DNA from: Rutpela maculata
Lineage: Eukaryota; Arthropoda; Insecta; Coleoptera; Cerambycidae
Length of the DNA: 64,000 bases
Direction of reading: 5' to 3'
NCBI GenBank assembly: GCA_936432065.2
Contig: OW386285.2
Span: 39,363,920 to 39,427,919 of the forward strand
A program made the translations under genes and the position numbers. The notes under the pieces were generated by a model. That model was given only the letters and a program-made list of their open reading frames with translations. It had not been told where the DNA came from and ran no database searches. Of the stretch, positions 32,797 through 44,059 are shown one piece after another; position 1 is the first letter of the stretch; every line of letters begins with the position of its first letter.

Positions 32797-34666
32797 CAGT
32801 AAAATCTTTTGTCCGATTTAAAACGGTATTTAAGTATCCTGAACTCCCTGACGACTGGCCTATTAATAGTTGAGCAAGACATATTTTTAGAATATCACGG
32901 GTCCACATGGTGACAATGAAATCACACCCCTTGCTTAGAAATCTCATTAAATAACAAATATTTTAACGCTTATTAAAATATTGAAAATCGTGATAAATAT
33001 GCCTGACCCCTCAAACCCTCGTTTATTTGGCATTTGTCAACACTGCCCCAAAAACAGTCCCAGTTGCTGTCCACTTATAATTAAATATTTCATAGAAAGG
33101 TCACAGAAAGGTACATAACGAAAACTCTATGCAGTGTTTGACGTAAAGTTGACCCGACTTTAGATGATTAATGTAAAATATTAAATACACCTTTATTTGA
33201 AAACAATAATAATATATTTTTGTTCCTGTATAATAAATTACTTACTATTTGCAATAAATTTGCTTAAATATTTGTCGTGCAGAATCTTAATATTAATTAA
33301 AAAAAAAATTGTTCGGTGGAAAATAAACCGCGATTCAAAAGTTAGGAATATTCCAAATGAAGTATGAAAATGGCATTCTTCATAGGTGTAAAATTTTTCT
33401 CTTTTTTTTATACTAAATAGTCTCAGAAATACGATTATTTAAGCAGGTAATATACTGGACAAAATAGACAAAAATCTTCATATATTTTTTTTATTTGGTA
33501 TTGTTACTAAGTAATTGAAAAATTATTTCGAACATCTGGTAACATGACGCTATATCAGTTGAAAAGATTTTCGCGTACTACAGCATCGTATCGACATACG
33601 TTATGATTATTTATGCTTAAGGCATAATAATAACAAAGAATCACCTCCATTCCCATCGACATTAGATCCCAATAACAAGGACATGCACACAATATGACCA
33701 CAAAAGCCGACGCGGAACTACGGTGCGGTACAAAATTACGTTGGCCCTTGTGCCCACCCCTGAGAAATTAACTTTTTATTTTGTTGCACGAACTGAGTAA
33801 TTCTTCTAAAGTATTTAAATAGGTAAGATTGTGTGAAGTTGTTTGAACCTAGCCCAGCCTCGGTATACTGCACAACCAGTTCCGTGCTTGCTCTCATAAT
33901 AACCTTAGAATACTTTTACATTAGATAAATGGTGCATTTTAAAATGTAGAGGCGCCACAGTGCCCCCCCCTCCCCAGCTCATCAAAAAAAAATTTTAGCT
34001 CCTCCTTCAGGGGCCAGTTTCGGGCTAAGCCCACTCAGTTTTGTACCCTTGTTCCGTGCCTGCACACAAGTCGTGGGCTAACATTATTGAGAGAGCTGAA
34101 AGAAGATAAATACCCTAAGCTCCATAACAAATTCTACATCCTAGCAGAAGACCAGCAAAAAAAAGCGATAGTAATCTAAAAGCTATTGTTTTTTTTTTTA
34201 GTTATTTTAGTTATGCCCATACTACACGTACTGATTGCTGGCGCTATCAAAGATTAAAAATCAACATATGGCAGTAACCGCGTTTTTTTAATACAATAAC
34301 TTATTTTATTAAATAATTATATAAGTTATAATTAGAAAATAATCTGCAAATTGTTAATGTGAATTTTTTTTTACTGATGCAATATTTTGGTGCTAAAATT
34401 AACTCTTCCAAAGGATCAAGGCGGGTGATCACATTCGTTGAATTTTAGTCATTGATAGCACTGGGAACGTATACCTTAACAAAAATTTGGCTGACTGTTG
34501 ACTTCTTACTCCTTATTTTCGTTGAATCTGGTGAATTAGATCAACGCAATTTTACACAAACACAACTGAAGTATTGTGTCATATATATTATTTGCACATC
34601 TAAAGTAATTCGTATCATTTGTTGCTTCTGAGATGACATATATTTGAAACTGTAAATCACTGAGCG
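32797..34666. other. Intron sequence, no gene seen
   Basis: AT-rich DNA without recognisable frames. Two GC-richer phrases near 33690-33775 and 33950-34075 share wording (tacaaaattacg / gttttgtaccctt, CCCACCCCT / CCCCCCCCTCC), which hints at another decayed repeat. No ends could be defined. Confidence 0.35.
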
Positions 34667-34676
34667 TCCTATGAGA

Positions 34677-34980
34677 TTTTTTTTTATCTATTTATTTAAC
34701 GTCGGCCTATTTCCGCTACCAGGGCCTATCACCGACGCCAGGAGACGAGCTACCCCCAACCTGGAAATTTTGCCGAACCTCTTCTCTTAAGAAGAGTAGG
34801 GATCTTTTACTTGCCTAACATTTAATAGACAAGGGACCGCCTACTTTACATCCCCTCCGAAGGATGGTATATCCACTACGTAATTCTCGTCTGAAATTAC
34901 GTAGCTTCCGCGTATACACTGATATACAAGCCCCTAGAAGATGGGACGAGAACGCTGTATTTCCCAAGACGGGTCACCCA
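34677..34980 (-). mobile_element. SINE with 5S rRNA-like head, perfect 10-bp target duplication
   Basis: TCCTATGAGA occurs at 34667-34676 and 34981-34990. Between them a minus-strand retroposon of 304 bp ends in a TAAATAAATAGATAAAAAAA-type tail (34677-34697). Its 5' end reads TGGGTGACCC, then CTTGGGAAATACAGCGTTC. Joined with the GGA of the duplication this resembles the 3' third of 5S rRNA (GGATGGGTGACC then TTGGGAA). It looks like a 5'-truncated 5S-derived SINE (SINE3-like). The body has no open frame, so transposition would rely on a partner LINE. Confidence 0.72.
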
Positions 34981-35197
34981 TCCTATGAGAAAATCGTTAA
35001 ATAAACGTTGTTTAATAATCATATTTATTATAATAAAGAGTTCCCTAATTTCATACTTAATATTTCATGTATTAAATTTCTTTTGTTTACGACAGTTTTA
35101 TAATATGATATACCAATTGGACGTAGTGTCGCAAAAAGGAATCAAACGAGAAAACGTAAGTTTTGAGAAACAGAGGATCAAAGTTTATGAGGCCTAA

Positions 35198-35357
35198 GGT
35201 CACCATTAGACTGTAGAAGTTCTTTGACAAAGATATTTTACAAAAGGTATTCTATGAGTAATTTGATATATATTTTATAAAATATGGTCGATTACGCTAT
35301 CATATTTCTTACGCTATCATATGTTTGTCAATGAACTTTTATAGTCTAATGGTGGCC
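35198..35357. mobile_element. PIF/Harbinger-type MITE, TAA target duplication
   Basis: The left end GGTCACCATTAGACTGTA and the complement of the right end GGCCACCATTAGACTATA match over about 40 bp, through the TTGACAAA motif. TAA flanks both ends (35195-35197 and 35358-35360). The interior has a tandem TTACGCTATCATAT pair. Length 160 bp. Confidence 0.75.
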
Positions 35358-35589
35358 TAAGGAAGGGAACTTTTTCTAATATGATCGTAAAGAACCAGTG
35401 TTTCCGACTGGACAAACATCGAGAAATTTTTCAAAGATTTTTGTTTTTAATTTTGAAATTTGGTGCTTGGTTCCTTTTTGCATTTTATTATATGGCTTGT
35501 ATATGTTTGTGGTATAAAAATAAAATAAGTCATTTTAAGCCCAAAATTTTGTTATTTGAAAAAACTAAATATCTATTGTCAAGAGTATT

Positions 35590-36435
35590 AACATCTTTTA
35601 ATATTATCTGGTTCAAAGTTCGGAGTGCCTCTAAATCCGTTTATTTCATTCTCAACGTTTTCATCTGCGAAAAGCGTTGAGTAAAGCTCATGACAATCTT
35701 TTGGGATAAGGTGCCAAATTGATCTTGCAATTTTTTTTCTGCAATACCTTTTCCTCGAGGCTATAATGGATTTAGATCCTTTTTGTAAAATCCATTGATA
35801 GGACAACCTCGTTCTTTTTTGTAATGTCAAGCTCCACTGGCTTTTCATCATTAAAATTTTCTTCCATGTAAATAGAAAAAGGTTCTTCCTTTAGTAGTGC
35901 AATTTCCCGGATTGGAGGCCTGTTAACATTTTCTCCATTTACTCTCTTCTTTCGATTTGTGATATTTTTTTCTAAACGATCCCCGTTTTAAAAAAAACCT
36001 CTTTCTTCATAGGATTCCCCGACAAAGGATTCTTTTTGCGGCATGTTTCCATTACTTTGAAGTAATTTCGGCGCGTGTATAGACGTTGCTGCCTGTTCAG
36101 TACCGCGTCAATTTTACCAAAATCGTCATCATTCGACAGGTAGCTATCTCCTGGTATTAAGCACTTAAGCGTGATTTTTTTTAAAGATGGGTGACTTGAA
36201 TTTTTCTTATTTTCTTACCTTCGATATCTAAAACATCTTCATTTCCACTAATGCACTTTTTAACCAGCTCTCGAGTACTCCATGAAACATTTTTTTTACG
36301 AACCAAATATCTAAATTGGAACCTTCTCCACAAGCTTGCATGTACCCATAAAAACATAAAATACATAGTAATAACGGTCGCGCACGAGATTGTGCATTTT
36401 GCAGAAAAGAACCAAACCCTCTTATTCCCGTACAT
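35590..36435 (-). pseudogene. Decayed transposon-type gene, possibly DUF7869-containing
   Basis: On the minus strand, blocks in shifting frames read VKKCISGNEDVLDIEGKKI, then LKCLIPGDSYLSNDDDFGKI, YTRRNYFKVMETCRKKNP, REIALLKEEPFSIYMEENF and finally the frame 35851-35588 with LIPKDCHELYSTLFADENV and GFRGTPNF. The GDSYLSNDDDFG ... CRKKNPF order is familiar from repeated arthropod proteins that carry DUF7869, of unknown function. Frameshifts separate nearly every block. I am confident that this is a degenerate repeated gene and less so of the family. Confidence 0.45.
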
Positions 36436-36440
36436 AATGA

Positions 36441-37092
36441 CGATAATTGAATTTGCAAAAAGGAACCTTGTCGCTTGGTTTCATTTTAGATAGTAACTTC
36501 TATTTACAAAAAGGAACCATGTGGCTTGGTTTTTTTGCCAAACAACTTAGGACAATTTTGTGATTTTAAATGATTCTTTTCGAACATAACCGCTTGGTAT
36601 GCGTTAATAATTCATTTGCTTCTCTTTTGCACAATGAAGAACAGACTATTCTGCATCAATTCCTACAATAACCCAGAAATCACTTTGTCGCTTGGATCTT
36701 TTTGCGTAACTACGTCCAATTATACTTTTGTTTGTTCAACCATAATTATACACATTATTCACTACTACCAGTATCATTAATCATTATCTAGTAGTGATTA
36801 ATGATTAATCACTTCTTCAATTTGAGTGCAACCTCGCAACTTTTTAGTAGAATTTATGCCCAGTTTCTGAAACGTTAAATGGAATTATTCGTTAACTGTT
36901 ATAGCTACATAATTTGTGTTTACATTAGATTTGCATTCTAGGACTAATAATAACTAAGTATATGCAACGGCAATTTTTTTTTATGGACGTTAAATAATTT
37001 TAAATTCAATTTATAATTTGAAAATAGGTGTTCCCGCTAAAATCCGTGACGTCAATGGTTACGCATGCGCAGAATAGTTCAAACAGTAAATA
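36441..37092. other. No gene seen
   Basis: AT-rich intron DNA. A phrase AAAAGGAACC..TGTxGCTTGGTTT occurs twice (about 36457 and 36509), and a short palindrome of TAATGATTAATCAC type lies near 36775-36820. Confidence 0.4.
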
Positions 37093-38376
37093 GGACCCCG
37101 GAACAGAACCCATGAAAATATTGCTACGGTGGAATCGGCTGAAATTCTGGTATTTTGTAGTTCAAGTTATGCTGATCAAAAGTTCTTCTCACATCGAGTC
37201 AATCCTATGGACAGTTTTTGAGATACAGCTTGTCAAAGTTAGGTAATTTGCGTCATTTTAGACATTCAAGAACTTTTTACTCTTAAACTATTAACTTTAG
37301 CAAAAAATTGCAAGGGTCGAAATATTTTTGTTCACGTCCAATAAAGCTCAAGTATTTTTTTTAGATTTTTTTTCTCAATTTTTAGGTTATGTAAAATATA
37401 TATATGTCATATTTTGGAATGCTTCGGTGGGATTGGCTGAAACTTTGCTATTTTATAGTTAAAGTCACGCTGATCAAAAATTCCTATTGCACTGAGTCGA
37501 TCCTATGAGTGGTTTTCGCTCCAGGAGTGTTTGAAAATCCTAATAACGAGGTAACGGGTAATCTATATGTACGTGTTTATGAATGGCTTCCAATGTGTTT
37601 GTGTACATGCACAAAAAATGTAATGTAATGTTAAAATAAGCTTATGTTATTGTCAATATGTTTATAATGTCACGTCCCTGTAAATCAAAAGGTTCCTCAA
37701 ATATAAAATAATAATCAGTTTTTGGGAGCAATTTTCAAACGGCCGTAGCTCAAGGTATTTGCGGACATATTTTTGCATGTAGAATCTGCACCAGAAGTTT
37801 GTCATCGATATTTCCAGAAAACCTTGTAAATACTGACAAATACATACACACAAATGCATGCACGCAGTACACAAATATGCTGGAAACCATTCATAAACAC
37901 GTACATATAGATTACCCGTTACCTCGTTGTTAGGACCTTCAAGCACCCCTGGAGCGAAAACCGCTCATAGAATCGACTCAGTGCAATAGGAATTTTTGAT
38001 CAGCATGACTTTAATTACAAAATAGCAAAGTTTCAGCCAATTACACCGAAGCATGCCAAAATATGACATATATATTTTACCTAACCTAAAAATTGATTAA
38101 AAAAATCTGAAAAAAATTATTGAGCTTTATTGGACTTGAACAAAAATATTTCGACCCTTGCAATTTTTTGCTAAAGTTAATAGTTTAAGAGTAATAAGTT
38201 CTTGAATGTCTAAAATGACGCAAATTACCTAACTTTGGCAAGCTGTATCTCAAAAACTGTCCATATGATTGACTCGATGTGATGAGAACTTTTGATCAGC
38301 ATGACTTGAACTACAAAATACCAAAATTTCAACCGATTCCATCGAATCAACATTTTCATGTTTGTTCTGGGGTCCT
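37093..38376. mobile_element. Foldback element, about 500-bp arms, about 290-bp loop
   Basis: The left end GGACCCCGGAACAGAAC matches the complement of the right end (GTTCTGGGGTCC). The pairing continues for about 500 bp (37093-37590 with 37880-38376), including long identical phrases such as the TTGCAAGGGTCGAAATATTT region. The loop contains no coding fragment. The flanks do not show an unambiguous target duplication. Confidence 0.78.
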
Positions 38377-39529
38377 TTGTATGGCAGCCATGAATACAAA
38401 CTTCACCATTACCATGTTGACACGTGTGACTGACATTTTGTTTTGCCATTTTCGCTAAATGTCAAAAAATGCCACTTTTGATTCGTTTGTGTCGAGCCGA
38501 ATTTTCGATTTGCCTTGTGCAATTTACGATGCGGATCAACGCTTCCTCTTTGCGTCGCGGCATCGTACGGCCCTCCCGCAGGTGTTTTTAGAAAAATATG
38601 AACATTTTAAGATTGCATGTTTTTGCACTATTTTCGGTTCTGAAATGCATGCTTTTCTTTAACTATTTTTCGCCGATATCTCTGAAATGGTAAGAGCTGG
38701 CCCAAGATAAAAAATACCGTAAAACGAGTTTCTTTACGAATCTTTTAGTTCCATCAAAATTTTAATTTTTTTTAGTTTCGGAGATATTTACTGAAATATG
38801 TGGCGATGTCCAGCAAAAATCGCACATTTCTTGTTTAAAATGTTGGTAACTCCTTAACCTTGGCTCCTAGGCCAAAAAACTACTCTAACGAATTTAAATA
38901 GCATTAGATTTACTAAAACTTTTTTAAATGTTTTTTGCCTTGCGACAAAAATGAGGCAAATAGTGTGAGAACTTTTTTTTTTCGATAAAATTTCGCCATT
39001 TTGTCACCGTAATTAATCGGTAATTAACTGAAATTGATCTCAATTACGATGTACTCTTAATATCATGTATTACCTAGACGCTTCATTAATCTCGGCCCTT
39101 CAAAGCACACGTTTTTGGGAAAAATTATTTTTTTAAGATTCACATTTTCGCATTTTCTAGAAAAACGTGAAATTTCTTCCATTTTCCCAAGAATCTCGCT
39201 AATTATCAGTTTTTTCAAAATATTTGTAGACACTGATTCTAAAGAAATATGATCGAGCTTTCCGACGCTTTTTTTTCTCTCAATCTAACAGCAATAAAAT
39301 TACCTCTAACCATTGACGTCACACGTTAATAAAATATAAAATGAGTAGTATAGTTTGTGTGGATTTATGGATAATTAGCAAATATCAGAGTGATTTTAAT
39401 TGCTATTACGTATATTTTACTGTTCAAATTAGTAGGTATTTTTAAATTTTTTACAAACATGAAATGTGTGAACAATTTTACTGTTATTATGAAATTTACT
39501 GTTATTATGAAATTTATGAATAGATAACT
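38377..39529. other. No gene seen
   Basis: AT-rich sequence with phrases such as CGATATCTCTGAAATGG near 38672 and TTTCGGAGATATT near 38775, which resemble the 'cgatatctc' wording of other repeats here. The frame 38459-38662 has no recognisable domain. A short tandem TACTGTTATTATGAAATT repeat lies near 39478. Confidence 0.4.
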
Positions 39530-40140
39530 TTATTTTTCTAATTTTGACACATAAAGTGACACTTTTCAAAACTGACTTAAGTGTCAAAACGTTCTACTTT
39601 ATGTAACCAGTTATGAAAAGTAAAACTTTACGTAACTGGTGACGAAAAGTTCGTTATGTCATCAATTAGGAAAGATAAAGAACTCTCAAAAAGAAAAAGA
39701 AACAATGTTTATTCAACACAAAATGGAATACTGAGTCCATAAAGTGGAAGCTCCTCTTTCCTTCAAGACATGCTAATAAAACGTTTTCATTAATGTAATT
39801 TAACCTTACGTTATTAAATTAGGATTTCAAATAATATTGTTACTTGGCTAAATAACGTCTGGCAATTTTGACATTAAAATTATAATGTATGATAGCAGCA
39901 AAGGTAACTATGAAAAATATTACTTAATTTCTAAGATCTTTAAATACACCTGTTTCATTTATGTTTAAAGAGTTTTTAGACTTTTAAAATTAGAAAAAAT
40001 CATGTATGTAACACGTTTCGAAAGACAATCTTGTGTAACTCGTGTTATTTTGCGGGATCTCTCTTCGCTCGTCCCGCAAATTCCACTCGTTACACAAAAT
40101 AATGTCTTTCGTAACTGGTTACATAAATAGCTATTAACGT
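39530..40140 (-). mobile_element. Internally deleted Crypton-like element, copy A
   Basis: Read on the minus strand, this segment matches both flanks of 45190-48080, without the foldback that interrupts that copy. Its 5' end (40013-40133) is a hairpin of TGTAACxCGTTxCGAAAGAC and CTCGTTACACAAA motifs. It keeps a scrap of tyrosine-recombinase coding sequence (39718-39796). The 3' part shows GAGAGTTCTTTATCTTTCCT-type text shared with 47948-47970. It is a short non-autonomous derivative. Confidence 0.55.
39718..39796 (-). pseudogene. Tyrosine-recombinase N-terminal scrap (copy A)
   Basis: The minus strand gives INENVLLA and, after a frameshift, STLWTQYSIL. In insect Crypton/Ngaro-type proteins the N-terminal SAM-like (core-binding) domain of the tyrosine recombinase has an ENVLLAYF block followed by STLWTxYSML. 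The spacing is shortened here, so the domain is internally deleted. The catalytic region is absent. Confidence 0.5.
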
Positions 40141-41383
40141 TTCAGAAACGGACCATTTTTTAATATACAATTTCATTTTTATATTTAATTGAGTAGGCTG
40201 TTATGTGTCAAAAAAAAACGGCTTATCAAATTAAATTCAAACTTCAACGTTATTTACAATAATATTACATGTTACCCAAAAAGAATAATATAATTAATTA
40301 ATGTCTTTAATAATCAATTTAATCAAAAATATTTAATTGTCGTGGACAAAGCATAGCATTCTACTCACAAATAACGGCTATTATTCACTCTGGTGATTTA
40401 CGATCGTGTATTAAACTTCACCCTCGTGGATAATAGCCATCATTATATGCCCGTTGAATAATATACTATTATCCATGACTATCGTATAATCTTTGCATAA
40501 TACATGTAACAACTGACGAATAATGGTAGTCATAATTCCAACTTAATGTAGTATGAATATAATCTCATTATAACACACCTATGGCCAATCAGGAACTAAC
40601 AGTTTTCATAATCAACGGACGAGTCCATTTTTTCCAAGGGAGAGTCCATGTTTTCGTTTGACGTTTAAAACGTCAAACAAAGTTTTATTGTGAACTAACT
40701 TTGCTGAATAATAAACTGAATAATATACTTGAGTAAAATTGCTTCTTTGTAAGACACTAGTATAAAACCAGTTTGAGCATCTTTTTTTGTAGCCATTTTA
40801 AACCAGAAGGAGGATATTGGAGGAGGAGTTGTATATGCATCTTTCATATTATATCATAAGAAGCGTCTTAGTGTGACAACTTTCTTGCTTCTACTACAAA
40901 GTGTAATTATCATAATTTTCTGGCTATTACTAACCTCACTAATAGAAAAAAATGTCAAAAATCATTAAATTAAAACCAAACACTTATTTCAGAAATCCGT
41001 GTACATGGAAAATGGTTTTAAAACTGACAGGCGGCTGGAGCGGACAATCGCATTTCCATCCAGGAAATCCTCCTCATGGGAACAGATTCTATTTCAAAAT
41101 CCAATGCGGATCGCGACAAATATATAAATTGATACCGCATCTTAAATCTCCCATTTTAGTTACTTAGTTTTATTATGCAGCAGATTTATTTTATATCAAC
41201 AAGAATTAAAAAACGAAGTTGAGATTTGGTATAAATACAAAACAGTTTCACAGAAGTTAAATAACGTTTCTAAGATTTACTTTAAATAGATAATCAAATT
41301 TTGAACAAAAATAATAATTACACTACTTTAAGACACCTAAAATCTAAATAGTCGAGAATCTAAAGGTCCGAATTCGATCATGG
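40141..41383. other. No certain gene; palindromic phrase at 40657-40679
   Basis: A perfect inverted phrase of GTTTGACGTTTAAAACGTCAAAC type occurs at 40657-40679. The region 40350-40520 is rich in ATTATCC/GGATAAT phrases. The frame 40952-41167 (71 codons) has no recognisable domain and is left uncalled. Confidence 0.4.
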
Positions 41384-42069
41384 GGTATGAACTCGCAGGT
41401 ATAAAACTAAAAAAATATGGATATTATCCAGAATTTTATGCCGAATTCGATTCCAGAGGGCGCGATATCGGCCAAGATTGCGAAATTGCAAAAAAAGTAA
41501 TAATTTCGAAAAAAATTTGGAACTTAAATATTGCATTATCTTTCGTTTACATTGCATTTACGAGCTTATTTATAAAGATTTTTTAATCATTCTTACATCA
41601 ATCGAAAGCTTAATGTTTGTAGTTTCATACAAGTGTAATAGAGAGACATTATTTTTATTATAAACAACACTATAAATTGTTTAAACAATATGTGCTCGGA
41701 AAGTGTAGTGTAATTTTCGGCATCGAGGTACTTTTGTTATAATTGCAGATAGATGTGTAGTTATTCGAGACAAAATACGTAGAATAGACCGACGAACATT
41801 TTTTATTAAACCAATTTTTTAATTCGCTGGATAATTTAGGAGATCTGATTTTTTAACTGTAGGGCGCGTGGCCGTAGTCATAACTCATCATAATAATAAA
41901 TATAAATATAATTGATATGATGGCTTTTATTCAGCGTCATTAATTCAAAAATTGTACAACGTTTAAGGAGCTATTCGGAAAGTATGCAGATGTAATTATA
42001 GGTAGCAACCCGTTGAATGTGATTTGATCGTTTTAGTGGGGGATAGATCTAACTAATAACGTTTCTGTT

Positions 42070-42965
42070 ATGACGACAGGGATGGCCGAAGATAGTGCGA
42101 CTACAGCGATTTCCTCCATGAAACAAAGTAAAATTGTAACAGACTTACACCTTTCAAATCGCAGCGAAGCAGACAGTAGAATATTTGCAATAGTTCAGTT
42201 CCTGTCAAATTTTAATTACAAAAAGGTAATAATACAAGCTACTGATACAGAGATTTTTGTGATGGCCCTATAACTATGCTACTAGAATAAACATAAATGA
42301 GTTGTGGATACATAGATTCGATGTGTATATACCTATTCACTGCATAATACAAAAACTGTCGACTACGCAGAATATATCGGAAATTTATTTGGACAATTTT
42401 TTTCTATGTACTTACGCCTTAAGTGGTTGCGATACGGTCAGTTTTCCTTTCAGAAAGGGAAAAATTTACGTATTCAAAACATGCCTCAAATATGCCAATG
42501 ATCCTAAGTTAAAGTCAATATTGAATTTCCCACTCGACAATTCATTTGATACTGCTGAATTTGAAAACTCTGCACCATATTTCTTTAAAGTCTTATATAG
42601 TAGACCGCTTTCATTGATAATTTGGACAATTTGCGAGCCCATTTATTTCACACTTGTAAATCGGATATTCGAAATTTGCCACCAACTGAAGACTCATTTC
42701 ACCAGCACATTCTTAGAGCTGCCTAACAAATAATTATTTGGAAGACAGCAAGTTGCGTCAATCCAGTGCTTCCCAACCCTACAGATTTTGGTTGGGTTTC
42801 GAAGGACAATATATTAGTACCAAGACTTATGACAAAAAGTGTCCATCCAAATGTAAGGCCTGGAAACATATTTTGTAATTGTAAACAATTCCAAAATTTC
42901 ATTGGAAACTGCAGTTGTGCATAATAGGTTGTTTTTGTGAAGGCCGATGTCAAAGGTGTTAGTTT
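42070..42965 (+). pseudogene. CXC-type transposon protein relic, nearly full C-terminal half
   Basis: Block one (42070-42273): DLHLSNRSEADSRIFAIVQF then KVIIQATDTEIFVMAL, which is the SEADTRI / xxDTDxxVMAL pair. Block two (42302-42733): YALSGCDTVSFPFRKGKIYV, FKTCLKYANDPKLKSIL and an FEICHQLKTHF region. Block three, near 42849-42963, has IFCNCKQFQNFIGNCSC and, one frame over, GCFCEGRCQRC, a broken CXC cysteine cluster. In intact relatives these lie in one protein of unknown function. The acidic SEAD and ATDTE motifs would suit a PIN/XPG-like nuclease fold, which is inference. Two frameshifts and stops near 42271 and 42908 make it dead. Confidence 0.62.
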
Positions 42966-43275
42966 AACCTTAACTTTATTATTACATCAATACACTCAAT
43001 TATAGCATTATACCATCAATCATACTATAACGACTTACCTATACCACTCCAATTTTAGTTATATCATATGTATTATGTACACAGAATTTACAATACATAC
43101 AACCATTATTTTGTCAAGACGAAAAATATTTTAGTTTCATTGTAGTTGTTCTTAAATTAAATACAGATAATTTGTTCTTTTTGTAAGCATTATTTATTAT
43201 CTCTACGAACTTTCATTTGAAAGACGTTACAAAAATGTTGCTTATACCTTACAAAAAAATTAACAAAATAATGTA

Positions 43276-43420
43276 CAGTGCCCGTCACAATAATCTTGCC
43301 AACCTACATTTTTCGAAATTCTCTACATTTCCTCCTGGTGTATATTATTATGGCGGATTTATATAACTGAAAATCAAATAAAACTTGTCATAGGTGGCAA
43401 AATTATTGTGACGAGCACTG
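43276..43420. mobile_element. Tc1-type MITE, TA target duplication
   Basis: The left end CAGTGCCCGTCACAATAAT and the complement of the right end CAGTGCTCGTCACAATAAT match, with TA outside both (43274-43275 and 43421-43422). CAGTG termini next to TA are typical of Tc1 derivatives. Length 145 bp; inserted inside the long-TIR element. Confidence 0.8.
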
Positions 43421-44059
43421 TACGTAATAATAAATTCTTTTATTATAAAAGCAGTGCCCCGAAATCATGTGTAAATACCCTAAATAAAATTTAGACAAGA
43501 CCGCGCGCGCGGTAGACCAAAACAATGCGCCGCTTCATTTAAAAAAATCATATCTCCTAAATTATTCAGCGAATTAAAAAATTGTTTTTAATAAAAAATG
43601 TTCGTTGGTCTATTCTGCGTATTTCGTCTTGAATAACTACACATTTATCTGCAATAATAACAATAGTACCTCGATGCCGAAAATTACACTACACTTTCCG
43701 ATTGTTTAAACAATTTATAGTGTTGTTCATAATGAAAATAATGTCTCTCTATTACACTTGTATGAAACTACAAACATTAAGCTTTCGATTGACCTAAGAA
43801 TTATTAAAAAATCTGTATAAATAAGCTCTTAAAGGCATGGTAAACGAAAGATAATGCAAAATTTAAGTTCCAAATTTTTTTCGAAATTATTACTTTTTTT
43901 ACAATTTCGCAATCTAGGCCGACATCGCGCCCTCTGGAATCGGATTCGGCATAAAATTCTGGATAATATCCACATTTTTTGAATTTTATACCCGCGAGTT
44001 CAGGCATTTTAGACGCGTCTTTTTGGATGCTAGATTCCTTACTAAAAGAACAAGAATAA

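Larger units (their letters stand above)
41384..44005. mobile_element. Long-TIR element enclosing a CXC-type gene relic
   Basis: The left arm 41384-41845 and the right arm 43535-44005 are inverted copies of about 465 bp, including TATTATCCAGAATTTTATGC and its mate. The terminal text is TGAACTCGCAGGTATAAAA on the left and the complement of TGAACTCGCGGGTATAAAA on the right. Between the arms lies a single coding relic of the CXC family (42070-42965), with a small MITE (43276-43420) inserted later. No DDE transposase remnant is visible inside. Here the association of long inverted arms with the CXC-type gene is cleanest. A target duplication was not readable. Confidence 0.7.

Noticed and set aside
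40952..41167. 71-codon frame as a gene
   Set aside because: No recognisable domain, no splice or polyadenylation context, embedded in repeat-like DNA.
41380..41586. 68-codon frame repeated in both arms of the long-TIR element (mate 43804-44007)
   Set aside because: The frame is open in both arms but most differences are non-synonymous and it lies at the element edge; probably chance in a short conserved arm.
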